Origin: Diploptera punctata
Lineage: Eukaryota; Arthropoda; Insecta; Blattodea; Blaberidae
Assembly (NCBI GenBank): GCA_030220185.1
Contig: JASPKZ010001234.1
Coordinates: 248,001 to 312,000 of the forward strand
Reading direction: 5' to 3'
DNA: 64,000 bases
Below are positions 19,510 to 29,984 of the stretch, in pieces. The notes below the pieces were generated by a model. It was not told the DNA's origin, made no database searches, and worked only from the letters and a program-made list of their open reading frames with translations. The first letter of the stretch is position 1. Every line of letters starts with the position of its first letter. Made by a program: the position numbers and the translations under genes.

Positions 19510-20300
19510 ACAATCAATATTTAATTATTTTATCTGTTCTAGAAATTCAAACTGAACGCATCAAAAAAAAAAAAGTGTAATAATAAGTTTGAACAATCCA
19601 CTTTTGTGAAAATTATTTTATCTCTACTAGAAATTCAAACTGAACGCTCTAAAAATGTATAATAATTAATAATAATATTAATAATATAAATATATAATGA
19701 CTTGATGATTAATGATACAGTATGCATATAGTATGCCATGGTAATTACATTTCAATGGAGAATTTCCTTTCAAGTTTGAGAAAAGTCTCAAATAGAAAGT
19801 CTAATAAAATTCGGCACCGGGAATCGAATTCGAGACTTCCGGAGTACACATTTCAAACACTACAATCTGATTGAACTTGCTCGCTTAGTTTGTACGCCAA
19901 ACGTGTAGATATAATTTCTGTGTTCTTTCTTCCAGCCAACATAAAATATGGTATTTTTTGGAAGCTAATAGGCTAGTGCTAACAACTTTAAGCAGGTTTC
20001 CGGGGTGGCTGGGATGTTCTCAAGACATCCGGATAACTGGCACAAGTCTGCAATGCAGTAAATCGTGACCCAGAGTCACGTGAGTACAACGTAACTGTGC
20101 AATTTACTTGCGATGCAATTCACGTTCCTTTTATCTTGATACAGGTCAATAAACCCGGGTCCTATAGTAACTCCTTATAGTCTACGGTAAGTCATTGCCA
20201 AAACAGTTAATTCGCAATATTAAAGACATTCCTATTGTTATCATCACCAGAACGTAAATAGAATATTTTTTAACAAGTGGATACAAATCCATGTAACTCG
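19510..20300. other. Mostly unrecognised, with a tRNA-like remnant near 19800-19890
   Basis: CGGCACCGGGAATCGAATTC at 19811 is a reversed B box in an old SINE head. The rest shows no named feature. Confidence 0.4.
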
Positions 20301-20304
20301 AATT

Positions 20305-20305
20305 A

Positions 20306-20395
<90 letters not shown>

Positions 20396-20425
20396 CATCA
20401 TCATCATCGTCACCATCATCACCAT
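20305..20425. repeat. (TTA)n then (TCA)n microsatellite
   Basis: About 90 bp of uninterrupted TTA/ATT repeats, the longest in the window, followed by TCATCATCATCATCG. Confidence 0.95.
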
Positions 20426-20660
20426 CCTGGAGGATTTAAACCATGACTTATGTTATATTAAAATACAACAAGGACAATAAATAAAATATTACATATTGTG
20501 CTAAACTGACAATGAATGTTAAGTGATATTATCGTCTCACTATGATGATTGTTTATATAAAAGCGGGTGCCGCGCCACAATGCTTGGCAATGATTACCAT
20601 GCGGAATGATTATAGTGGCGGTAGTCGGCATCTTTGTATTTATACCCCAGCCACCCATTC

Positions 20661-20910
20661 TCCGACCCTGACGTTTTCACGACATTGTTGCCGATATGGA
20701 TATTCAGTACAAGGGGCCGCTTTTTGTATGCGGTTAGCAGACATACAGCTGACATCTCAGCAATTTGAAACATTTCTAGCGCGCTATATCTGCATTAAGA
20801 GCAGTGATTGGTTGTGGCAGACATCTACTCCCACTCAACTATCTCCTTATTGACAGTAGAGGGTGTGTTTCTCCCTTTACCCCTCGTATAACGTAAAATT
20901 CAGAGCCGGA
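20661..20910 (+). mobile_element. MITE-H copy (250 bp)
   Basis: Opposite in orientation to the copy at 4766-5017, and 250 versus 252 bp. Ends are TCCGACCCTGACGTTTTCAC and, reversed, TCCGGCTCTGAATTTTACG. Shared interior blocks include TGCCGATATGGATATTCAG and TATGCGGTTAGCAGACATAC. Confidence 0.6.
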
Positions 20911-21049
20911 CATACGGCGGTTGCAGTGTAATTATATGTAACTAGCTAATACATCTAAATAAATTATGTGTTTTTACGTTTAGTTGAATAAGTAAAAGGA
21001 AAATAAATATAAATTTATATCGTTATTATTTTTAAATGCCCTGCGCTGA

Positions 21050-21532
21050 TTACATGGCATTGCCCGTATTTGGCATAAATGGGATGAAAGACAAAATTCG
21101 TTGCTTCGAGTTATTCGTGCTGCTGCTCTGCTTGCCCGAGAATCTACTTATCCCGATCTTTTTTGGCATCAATAAAAAACAAAAATGGTTATTGTGAGTT
21201 ATCCATAGAAGATAAACATTTGCTGTCGCCGGCTATTTTGTAGAGTTTTTTTTAGATATTCAATTATGTGTAAATTAATGTTGTGTATTTGTTATTCTTT
21301 AGGCAGCGTAAGCCATTTAAGCGTCAAAAAAGGGTTATTTTTCACGTTTCTCACTACAAAGGGTGATTTTTAAGGATGTAAGAGTTAAGTATCACAACTC
21401 TCTTATAGCCTATGTACATCCCGGGAATCTCCAGAAAATTTTGCAAAAAACCCCTTCACAATCGGATCAACGGTATGGCCGCGCATGAAGTACAAACAAA
21501 CAAACAAATATTCATTTTTATATATTAGAAAT
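21050..21532 (-). mobile_element. Helitron-like element, 3'-truncated
   Basis: The minus strand begins TCTAATATATAAAAATGAAT, then TTTGTTTGTTTGTTTGTACT and CGGCCATACCGTTGATCCGA. The same 5' end and body occur at 38906 onward. Shared blocks are GCAAAATTTTCTGGAGATTC, TATAAGAGAGTTG and CTTAAATGGCTTACGCTGCC. The expected 3' CTAG end is missing. No Rep/helicase gene is present, so it is non-autonomous. Confidence 0.65.
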
Positions 21533-21635
21533 TAGATTATGTATAACAGCTGAGGAGAAACAAAGCGAGCCGCTGGACAACCATCATAGAGAGGCGATAA
21601 TAGATACATTTTAATAATGTTAATTATGATTGATT

Positions 21636-21969
21636 GTCCCGCGCTGTAGCCGAGTGTTTAAGGCAAGATGCTTGGCGTTGAGTTACGGAACTTGCGCTGG
21701 TTTGGGTCCCCATGGGGGAAGAAATTTTCTCATGAGCCAGTACGGGACGGTTGCTCACCCAGCATCGAGAGAAATTTGGGTAGCTACAATAACTAGCAGC
21801 TCCAGCTATAAAGGCTGGGGAACCCGACATGCTGACCACATTTCACCCCTACACTGACAGAATGATCGTCCACCTCTCTGTGATTAACACGTGTAGATAT
21901 TATGCCAGCAGCCGTGTGGTAGGCCAAGGGCCTTCTAGGCCTATTGGACTATGGAGTTTAGTTTTAACG
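21636..21969 (+). repeat. SINE-B, full-length with target duplication
   Basis: The head CGCGCTGTAGCCGAGTGTTT, followed by AAGGC, is an A box of the tRNA-Ser/Leu type. GGTTTGGGTCCC is a degraded B box. ATGATTGATT at 21626-21635 recurs at 21970-21979 as a 10-bp target duplication. This copy defines the family. Confidence 0.88.
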
Positions 21970-21989
21970 ATGATTGATTAATATGATGA

Positions 21990-21997
21990 TGATACTG

Positions 21998-22040
<43 letters not shown>
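21990..22040. repeat. (TAA)n tail of LINE fragment
   Basis: TAA repeats joined to the LINE 3' fragment that follows. Confidence 0.85.
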
Positions 22041-22042
<2 letters not shown>

Positions 22043-22206
22043 TATTTATATACAAATGTTAACTTTTACTCATCTCTGCGCCTTAAGTTTTATTTTCCTT
22101 CTCGACTATTCCGTATCAATCCATTACATGTTCTGCAGTTTTCTTGTTCTAATTCCAGTTCTTATTTCTTGCATCCACGAGTTTCAAGGTCTTCCTTTCT
22201 TTTTTC
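22035..22206 (-). mobile_element. LINE 3' end with TTA tail
   Basis: The blocks CTTAAGTTTTATTTTCC, TTCTTGTTCTAATTCCAG and TTCTTGCATCCACGA match the units at 59905-60712. On the minus strand the units there encode the tail RTSGLEDMEWMDRNEWRRKI. Confidence 0.6.
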
Positions 22207-22900
22207 CTCAAGGTGAACACCGTTGTTTATAAACAACGCACATATTTCCAACAAATGTTATTATTTTACTATTATTTATTATTTTGAAAACACCATCGCG
22301 CAAAAAAATAACGTTAAAAGTACGTTTGTGAAGTGTTTTACAGAATCTCGGAAATTGAAAACCTCCCTATCACATGGTTTTTTAACATTTTTCTCGATTT
22401 TGTAACAACCACTTCCTAACCTCACATCGTAATATACTATTTTTGCTTCTGTAAATAACAGTGAAATGCATTGCTATTTTTTTCCCTTGGAGAAGGTAGG
22501 AAATCTTGTTAAAGAATGAAGTGTGGGAAGGAGTAGCAACTGAATTAGATAGTCGTGGTGGCACTTCTTGATGTATTGCCCTTCTCTGCCTTAGTGATCT
22601 AATTGTGATCTCCTCTGGCTTGCAGACCCTTGATGGATGTTTCAGTTTGTGTAATGTCCACAACTTCTTTTGACAATAAAAAACTCCGCCTCCAGCATTG
22701 AATTCAATCTCCTACTCCAACATTTCTCAACCTATGGACTCTCATGATGCATCTGTTGATCAAAAAATCCCTCGATCTCTTTTACTTAGTTCTACTTCTC
22801 CCTTTATAAGTACTTTTACATGCCTCAGGCCATATGACCTTACAGGGACAAGACCTGTTTAAATAAAATATTACCATTGTCATCATTATATCACCATCGT
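22207..22900. other. No recognised feature
   Basis: Short frames only. Nothing identifiable. Confidence 0.5.
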
Positions 22901-22904
22901 CTTC

Positions 22905-23200
22905 TTTGTTGCCTCGCACGCAGGAGGACCGAGTTCGATCCCCGACCTTTACAAATTTCATGGATTAATTTTTCTCGGGTTTTTCCTCATCTATAAGACA
23001 AATTCCGGGAAACATTAGGGTTCAAATAGTCCCCGAACACCATTCGGCGATCAAATCAACCTAACATATTCGCCTTGTTTAGTGCCAATGGTATAACTGA
23101 ATAGTATGTCATATATCTTAAATGTTAGTGCTGCCTCGGGAGAGGCCCCGGATATAGCTGATCATTCATTCGAGGAGACCTTCCAGGCTCTTGTTTTGAA
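22905..23200 (+). repeat. SINE-K copy
   Basis: The B box GAGTTCGATCCCCGACC is followed by the central domain CTATAAGACAAATTCCGGGA shared with SINE-A, and by a different end: CCTCGGGAGAGGCCCCGG, GCTGATCATTCATTCGAGGA. Confidence 0.6.
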
Positions 23201-23421
23201 AATAAGGTATGTATGCCATCCAAAGTTTACATAATCTATCTTGTATAAAAATAGAGTAGAGATAGAATTAATTAGTTTATTGGTTGTTCTGGCTGCTATA
23301 ACAAAGCCTATTTCACGAATGAAACCAAGGATCTCCTGAATGTCTCTAAGGGTCGGGTGGCATGAGTGATATAAAAGTATCTAAAAGGGAAAAGTTATAC
23401 TAAGAATTAGAAAGAAAGGGA

Positions 23422-23477
<56 letters not shown>
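23422..23477. repeat. (ATT)n microsatellite
   Basis: About 55 bp of ATT repeats at the left edge of a LINE fragment. Confidence 0.95.
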
Positions 23478-23478
<1 letters not shown>

Positions 23479-24003
23479 AGGGCAGATCTGCAATATCAAA
23501 ATTAAATGGTGTTTTATATCAACATATAAGTTCTAAAACAAACCAAACATTTTAATATGATTATGAGGAATACGTCGTATAATGACATATGGTGTAGAAA
23601 TATGGGAATTAAAATCTAGAATAACAAATAAATTAAATTCTGCAAAAACGAATTTTTGGTGGCGTTCAGCTGGAATTTCTAAAAGTGTTAAGATAAGAAT
23701 CAGGGGTAGTCAAACAAAAGTTGAATGTTTAAACTTCAATTGTATATTTCATAAAAAAAACAATTAAAATGGTATGGCCATGTAAATAGAATGACGGAAG
23801 ATAGATTCGCAAGAAGAATGCAAGAATGGATGCCACTTGGTAGAAGAAAAAGACAGCAAAAAATAACGAGGATTGATGGTGTTTTTAGCAGCATGAGGTA
23901 AAAAAGATTGGACAATGCAGATTGGAATGACATAGAGAATATGGAGGAGAATGGCAGTAGATTAATTGGACGCAGGAAGATGTGAAACATTGTGATAGCT
24001 TCT
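23478..24003 (+). mobile_element. LINE 3' half, frameshifted
   Basis: The translated pieces in order are GRSAISKLNGVLY, MTYGVEIWELKSRI, FWWRSAGISKSVKIR, LKWYGHVNRMTEDRFARRMQ and NADWNDIENMEE. These are the post-RT regions of an insect non-LTR retrotransposon distinct from LINE-A. At least two frameshifts and a stop (in SSMR*KRL) inactivate it. It starts directly after an ATT microsatellite. The fragment at 18958-19200 is from the same family. Confidence 0.7.
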
Positions 24004-24009
24004 AAATAA

Positions 24010-24605
24010 ATAAATATTATTTATTTATTTATTTGTGTATGTTGGAAATTTGTAAAAAGCTTGTATTTAGGAAAGAATTAAAAATGTTTGTCATGTCTTA
24101 AAATAACGAAGTAACTTGTTCTTAGTGTCATATCTGTTGACATGTTTTATGTCTCTTTAAACATTGTTTCTATCCAAAAGTAAAAAGTTTGCCGATCTAA
24201 AATACGATTAACAACATGCAATATGTATATAAAGAGGGAAAAAAAAAAACACGATGGACAAATTTTCTGTCGCTTTAGTGAGTTGATCAAAGTGGCTGGC
24301 AGACAGAATTAACATACTTTAACATAATTGTTAAACTTTAGAAACAAAATCTAACATTTCCACAGCGATAAGCAATGAAAACTTTTACGATATTTTCTGC
24401 TTTATAAAGTTTGTTCGAACAAATTCAGTCTTTCTTAATAATAATTCTTTATTTAATAACGACCAAGCTGCTATAATTGAATTCTGAATTCAATATTGCA
24501 ATTGGTTTTATAGTTCAACATCTATCTCGACCCCCGCAACAGGGACACGAGAGTAAATTAAAAAGAATTCAGCTATTATTGCAATAACGGGCGTTTTGTT
24601 ATTTG
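24010..24605. other. No recognised feature
   Basis: AT-rich, including ATTTATTTATTTATTT near 24020. Nothing else recognised. Confidence 0.5.
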
Positions 24606-24609
24606 ATAG

Positions 24610-25156
24610 CACTGAACAACAAAAAAAGGTCCTTTTTTTATGTCTCAGAAAGAAAAATATGTGATTCTGATAGTATTTTTTTCTCCTGAATTCAAATATG
24701 ATATCGGTCTTTCTCCATCACGCAAGGTTTCCGAGAGACTGGAATTTATAATTTCAAACACTTTAATATTTTCTACATTCCTAACTACACAATATTCGAA
24801 CATTCGGACTCACCTAGAAAGTAAGAAATGACGATTTTCTGCTATATTTCGCCTGTGGAATATCCCTCTTGATGGTCCAACAATAGTCGGCCAGCATATT
24901 AGGATTCCATTTGCCTTGATATATCTTTTCCATAGCTGAAATAATTTGAGTTAGCTCATTTGGTTTTATTTTACAATGGACAAATGGACGAAAAACGTTT
25001 ATTAAAAACATAATTATTTAAATCCATTAAATTAAAATTGAAATAAAAAACTGTGGGTGATGGAGAAATTTCGAATGCATATTTGAAAACACGATAAAAA
25101 AACTGCATTAAGTACAACTATTGATACCCATGAGACAAAAATCATATTGACCAGTG
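24610..25156. mobile_element. CACTG-ended DNA element, copy 1 (547 bp)
   Basis: The left end CACTGAACAACAAAAAAAGG and the reverse-complemented right end CACTGGTCAATATGATTTTT are imperfect inverted repeats. The flanks TAG (24607-24609) and TAG (25157-25159) form a 3-bp target duplication. It matches 50201-50734 (inverted) and 62040-62533. Three-base duplications with CACT-type ends fit CMC/EnSpm or PIF/Harbinger; I cannot decide between them. A C-terminal coding remnant lies on the minus strand. Confidence 0.75.
24814..25011 (-). pseudogene. Residual C-terminal coding piece in CACTG element
   Basis: The frame reads FRPFVHCKIKPNELTQIIS, then EKIYQGKWNPNMLADYCWTI and KRDIPQAKYSRKS. The same words appear at 50.35-50.52 kb (EKRYQGKWNPRMLADYC). 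This looks like the end of a protein from the autonomous parent. I recall similar 'MLADYCW-RD--KRKS' tails in uncharacterised arthropod proteins but cannot name the family. No start or upstream domain is present. Confidence 0.45.
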
Positions 25157-25159
25157 TAG

Positions 25160-25560
25160 TTTTTGGATTCATTGTATTATAAATTGAATAAATATACTGC
25201 AAATTAAGAAAACATGAACCTGAACATATATGTAAGTCCTTTTACGAAACTATATTTAATTTCATTCTACATAGTATCACTAGCTACTTGTACAAAATAT
25301 TTGTTTCCATGCTTTGCATAGCCTATATGAGGAGCTTACTTTCAGAACCCAGTATCTCCTCCTTTTGCGATTCTACAGGAAAGTTAAAAAGTAGCTAACT
25401 TGTAAATCATATATAGGATTCTTCTAACTGAAATACAGTCTTGTTGATGTTCACCCCTAGATTAACATAAACAAATACCAAATTGATATAAACTGTATAA
25501 ATTTGAACAAATGTGTGGAACCATACAAAGAACATTAGAAAGGATACGAAAATTAATTTA
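25160..25560. other. No recognised feature
   Basis: AT-rich spacer. Confidence 0.5.
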
Positions 25561-25564
25561 ATAA

Positions 25565-25795
25565 ATAGGACCTTCTTGGTGATAAAATTGTATTACACGA
25601 AGTCAATAAAAACCCAAATCACAAATTAAAAAAGTTAATATAGTCAACGCGTTTCAGTAGAGACGCTACCATTATCAAGACTTAATATTGACTCAATATT
25701 GACTAATGGTAGCGTCGCTATTGAAACGCATTGACTCTTTTAACTTTTAAAATTGGTGATTTGGGTTTTTATTGACTTCGTGTAATAGAGTACGT
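25565..25795. repeat. Head-to-head inverted repeat of Penelope-type terminal sequence
   Basis: The arms (about 25580-25682 and 25699-25790) contain GTCAACGCGTTTCAGTAGAG and, inverted, TAGCGTCGCTATTGAAACGC. Outer blocks are ACACGAAGTCAATAAAAACC and GGTTTTTATTGACTTCGTGT. The centre is near 25690. Each arm carries TTGATAATGGTAG-CGTCT-CTACTGAAACG or its counterpart, like the motif at 7.6 and 8.3 kb. No coding sequence lies between. Confidence 0.6.
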
Positions 25796-25797
25796 AG

Positions 25798-26140
25798 ATG
25801 AAGTTTTATAAGGTAATGACTGTACCAAAGCTTATGTACGGCGGTGAAAACTGGGCATTAAATAGAAGTGATAAAAAATATAAACAGCCGAGAGGAGATT
25901 CTTAAACAAAACAGCAAGTTACACATTAAGGGATGAAAAACGGAATGAATGAATCAGGAAAAAACATTGAATGTTTAATATTGGACAAAGGATTGTAGAT
26001 AACAAGGAGGATTGGTAAGCACATTTACAACGGATGGAATTGCGTAGAGCAGCTAGACTGGCTTTCATGATGACCTACAGGACGCCGTGATATGGGTCGT
26101 CCGAGGAGAAGATGGATAGATGATTTTATTCTTGTATGAG
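25798..26140 (+). mobile_element. LINE 3' fragment (family with GRRDMGRPRRRW)
   Basis: The pieces are KFYKVMTVPKLMYGGENWAL and, after frameshifts, GRRDMGRPRRRWIDDFIL. The order matches the region after the RT in an insect LINE (KVM-LPTLLYGSETWAL ... GRRD-GRPR-RW). It begins directly beside the inverted repeat at 25565-25795. Confidence 0.6.
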
Positions 26141-26499
26141 CGGAACGAATCTAAGCATCCACAATAAATATGAAGAAGAAGATCAAGTTGATATACACTT
26201 CCATTTGCGCGTAACTACAGACTTAACGCTGGAGATGTCAAGTTTTGACAAAAAAAATATGGATTTGTTAAGCTTTGAAAGAAAAACTTTGAAAAATTAC
26301 TTAATTTCAAATTCTTTATGTTCTAAAGAGTACAGGTAGTTCACCTGTTGAGTAATATCATAATCAATATTACCAATCACGTAAAATGTGAAATTAATAA
26401 AATTAAGTATAGCAAGTTTCTAAAAAAATTGACTAAGAGACAGTACAATTGGATTTATGAATGCTTGATACAAAATATTAACATGTTAATTGTATTAAA

Positions 26500-26795
26500 G
26501 TCCACCGCTATGGTCTCGAGGTAGCGTGCTGCCCTGTCACGCAGCGGGCCCGGCAGTTTATCTGGGTGAGATTTTTATCGGGGTTTTTCCTCACCCGTAA
26601 GACAAATGTCACGAAAACTTTAAGGCCCAAACGGTCCCCGAAATCATATGGCCATCATCATCATCCTTCACCGGTGTGGAAAGCAACGGGAAGCTACCAC
26701 ACCTACACAATTCCCTAGCAAAGCTGTAAGCATAGCATGAAAATGCTATGATTGCAGTGAAGGACCTGCCTTCGGGCAGAATTTCTATGGATGGA
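26500..26795 (+). repeat. SINE-A, plus-strand copy
   Basis: The head GTCCACCGCTATGGTCTCGA is followed by GGTAGCGTGCTGCC. The body is CCTCACCCGTAAGACAAATG, and the tail CTGCCTTCGGGCAGAATTTC is followed by TATGGATGG. GTATTAA on both sides (near 26492 and 26799) is a probable short target duplication. The B box region is shortened here (GGGCCCGGCAGTTT). Confidence 0.85.
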
Positions 26796-26799
26796 AAAG

Positions 26800-27200
26800 T
26801 ATTAAGTGTTGTTTGAAAAGTTCAATTTATATAAGTTGAGCCTTGAATGTTTTTGAACCAGATGTAGTTTTAAAATATTATTTACTAAGTCTAATATTTG
26901 TAAAAAATGTGAATTTTATATTAAGATCATTCTCGCCTTGATAGGTAGGAGAATAGGAGAAGTTATTAATTTGTTTTAAAATCGTATTCTCGATTACTAT
27001 ATTACTTTGGTTTTATCGGTTGAAATGTTCATACCATAAATATTTAAAAAAAAAATACAATCTTCATCGATCCAATCTAGTAAACATCGGAATTAAACTT
27101 GGTATATAACAATAAATAGGGTAAAGTACGATCTATTTCATTAATCAACAAAATAAAACAGTAATGGAGGCTAACTACAAGTGAAAATTTAAAAATCCGT
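26800..27200. other. No recognised feature
   Basis: AT-rich spacer between SINE-A and LINE-A. Confidence 0.5.
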
Positions 27201-27203
27201 TTC

Positions 27204-28495
27204 ACACTCACTCACTGGCACTATCGAACCCGTAAGTTCATTACCGCGCGGACATAAGCTCTCCATATATCCCTATCCTGAGCCAATGTTTTCCAATCAT
27301 CCCCTCTATGATATACTTCCCTCAAATCATAGTTAATGTTATTCTCCCACCTCATTCTTGGTCTACCAACTGGGCGTTTTCCCTCTGGTTTTCCTACAAG
27401 AATCTTCCATGCACGTCTTTCATTCCCCATTAGTGCCACATGTCCTGCCCATCGCAGTCTACGAGACTTCACTGTTCTCATTATATCTGGCTTCCTACAT
27501 AGACCATGTAATTCACTGTTATGCAGTCTTCTCCATTCACCTGTCTGTTCATCTCTCTTTGGTCCAAAAGTCTTCCTAAGAACTTTATTCTCAAATACTC
27601 GTAATCTCCTTTCCTGCCTTAAAGTAAGAGTCCATGTTTCGCATCCATATAATATAACTAGTAGAAAAATAGTTTAATATATTTTCAGTTTAACGTTTTT
27701 TGAAAGGAGTTGGGAATTCAAGAGTCTCTGTAATGCATAGCATGCATTTCCAGAATTGAGCCTATGTTTAATTTCCTTGTGCATCTCATTCCTGTTTGTG
27801 ATTATTGTTCCTAGTTATTTGAATTCAGCCACTTCCTCAAAGTTTCCCTAATTTGTCATTAGCTGTCCATTTCCATTATATAATGCATTTTTATGTGTGA
27901 CCATATATTTAGTTTTATTGATATTTACTTCCAGTCCCAATTTCTTATTGTTACTCAGTAGTGTGTGCGTGTTAAACTTTAGTATCTCCTCGCTATCGGC
28001 CAGTAGTACTACATCATCAGCATAAACTAACAGCTTATTAATACTATTGAGTTGTAGGCCTTCTTCATCCTCTAAAGATTTGATGGCATGCTCTAGTGCA
28101 AAATTAAATAGTAGAGGAGATAGTGCATCTCCTTGCTTCAACTCATTGTGGATTTCAAAAGTATCCGAACACCGTTTACCTACACGCACCCTACTCTTTG
28201 TGCCATTTAGACACATTCGTATAAGTCTAACTAACTTTTTAGGAATTCCGAACTCTAGCAGGATACTATATAACTTCTATTGAATCGTATGCCTTTCGGA
28301 AGTCTACGTATAGTTGGTGTACAGTACCATTATATTCCCATTTCTTTTCTAAAATATGTCTTAAGCTAAAAATCTGATCCGTTGTAGACGTGTTTCTTCT
28401 AAATCCACATTGATGATCTCCTAGAATCTCATGAATATAAGCAGGAATTCCATTTTTTTTCACAATTATACTAGGCATGTACAATTAAAATATCC
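27204..28495 (-). mobile_element. LINE-A copy including RT palm
   Basis: Minus-strand copy with the 3' end (CACTGGCACTATCGAACCCG) at left. The reading frames carry, from 5' to 3' of the element: GDHQCGFRRNTSTTDQIFSL, KQGDALSPLLFNFALEHAIK, LLVYADDVVLLADSEEILK, LGLEVNINKTKYMV, then SRRLRWAGHVALMGNERRAW and the C-terminal region up to MNLRVR. YADD is the RT catalytic motif, intact in this copy. At least three frameshifts separate the pieces. 5' truncation is near 28495, upstream of the fingers. Confidence 0.85.
27848..28216 (-). pseudogene. LINE-A reverse transcriptase palm segment (YADD)
   Basis: A 122-codon open piece with KQGDALSPLLFNFALEHA (motif B region), LLVYADDVVLLADSEE (motif C, YADD) and EVNINKTKYM (motif D). 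It would polymerise cDNA on target DNA if complete. It is isolated by frameshifts on both sides. Confidence 0.85.
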
Positions 28496-28499
28496 TCCA

Positions 28500-28830
28500 A
28501 AAATTCACAGAAATTCGGGCAATAAAAGTGAGGGTTTACCTGAAAACCAAATTTAATAATTCCTCTAGAGGCCGGTATGATTGTTTATTCGCTATGAATC
28601 TGAGTACATAGAATTTAATTAACAAAAGATGAAGATATATATTCCCCCCCCCCGGAATCCAGGAATTTGCTTAGTTTACGCAATTCCTGCGTGACGAGCT
28701 TTTTAATACTTGATATGTTTGATATGTTAATATCTCAATTACCAATCATTTCGTACGAATGTTGATAGACTTTTTTTTACAGTATTGGTTATGGGGAACG
28801 CACGAATTACGTGATTTTTCCCCACCGTGT
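28500..28830. other. No recognised feature
   Basis: AT-rich, with a C10 run near 28645. Nothing recognised. Confidence 0.5.
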
Positions 28831-28834
28831 AATT

Positions 28835-28965
28835 TTTTTTCCCAAATGCCCCAGGTTGTCATTTCTACATTTCTGGTGTTCTCTCCTGGCATGGCATACA
28901 TGTAACCCACTTCTGAGGTTGGGGCGCATGGAAGGCGGGATTATGCTGCCCCGTTGATATGAGAG
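28835..28965 (-). repeat. SINE-D fragment
   Basis: CATTTCTGGTGTTCTCTCCT, CCACTTCTGAGGTTGGGGCG and GGCGGGATTATGCTGCCCCG correspond, in reverse, to the body of the SINE-D copy at 31.2-31.5 kb. Confidence 0.6.
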
Positions 28966-29024
28966 TCGATGATGATGGTAATGATGCGCCAGGAGAGGCC
29001 TTAAACTAAACTTAAGCTAATTAG

Positions 29025-29221
29025 GCGAATATGATATTGATGATAATGATGGCCAGATGGTGTTCGGGGACCGTTTGGGCCTTGAAGTTTCCCGTCATTT
29101 ATCGTACAGGCGAAGAAAAAACACGAAAAACCTCACCCAGGAAAATTATCCCGACCGGGGATCGAACCCAGGTCCGCTGCGTGACAATTCAGCACGCTAC
29201 CTCGAGACTACAACGTTGGAC
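29025..29221 (-). repeat. SINE-A copy lacking the tail
   Basis: Head at right (GGGGATCGAACCCAGGTCCG, CACGCTACCTCGAGACTAC), body GGGGACCGTTTGGGCCTTGA, and ending at the left in ATGATGG repeats. Confidence 0.8.
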
Positions 29222-29229
29222 AAGGTGTA

Positions 29230-29980
29230 AATATCATATGATTAAATCCATGTTAAAGGCAGATTGAGGATTGAAAGATAATTCTATCAGCAATATTCAT
29301 GGACGTATTATTATGCAGGAAGCACAAATACGCAATAGAAAAACAAATAGGCAAATAATGCACTTGGATATGGAGTTTTTAATCTAAATTCGACGATTAG
29401 TGCAGTTAATTATTAATCAAAGGAAGTTTAAATGGAAACGTTAATTAGTAATGCCCTTCAAACATAGAGCCTACCGTAGGTTCAATGAGAAACATAATCA
29501 GATAAAAATTGTGTGTTCGTAAATGTTTTAACTTCCAGGAAAATGCATTGAGTACTTTCATTAATTGAATCAGCGAGTTTCAAACAGCAGCATATTTACA
29601 ATTTTTTAGCAATCAATCAAAAGTCTGTCGCGCAGGAAATCCGTAAACTAACCGAAATTCTCAGTTAGTCGAGTTTATGATCCGATTTTGCAAGTATATG
29701 GAATATATTATTTTTTGTAGGTCAGGTTTGATATAATGTTTATTTTTATGATGATATGTCAGTAAAGTAGTTTTTAAATTTGTTTAATGTTAGGGATATT
29801 AAATCCTCTATGAATTCGCTTTGTTGGGTATTCCTTGGGCCTTCTTAAACAAATCTTAATAATACGTTTCTGCGTATATACTGTATAAGGAATGGTGTAC
29901 CTTAAATGTGAACTAAACCCGAACTTACAGAATCATTATTTATTTTTAGGAAAATTAAATATTTGATCATGTGTTATACA
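29230..29980. other. No recognised feature
   Basis: AT-rich spacer. Confidence 0.5.
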
Positions 29981-29984
29981 CTAT

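Noticed and set aside
20277..20480. Protein of isoleucine repeats, and similar poly-Asn/Tyr frames at 59.9-60.8 kb
   Set aside because: These are translations of TTA/TAA microsatellites.
24610..25156. Tc1/mariner MITE, suggested by the CACTG ends like those of the Tc1 at 14.1 kb
   Set aside because: The flanking duplications are 3 bp (TAG, TTA) and not TA alone, and the ends differ after CACTG.
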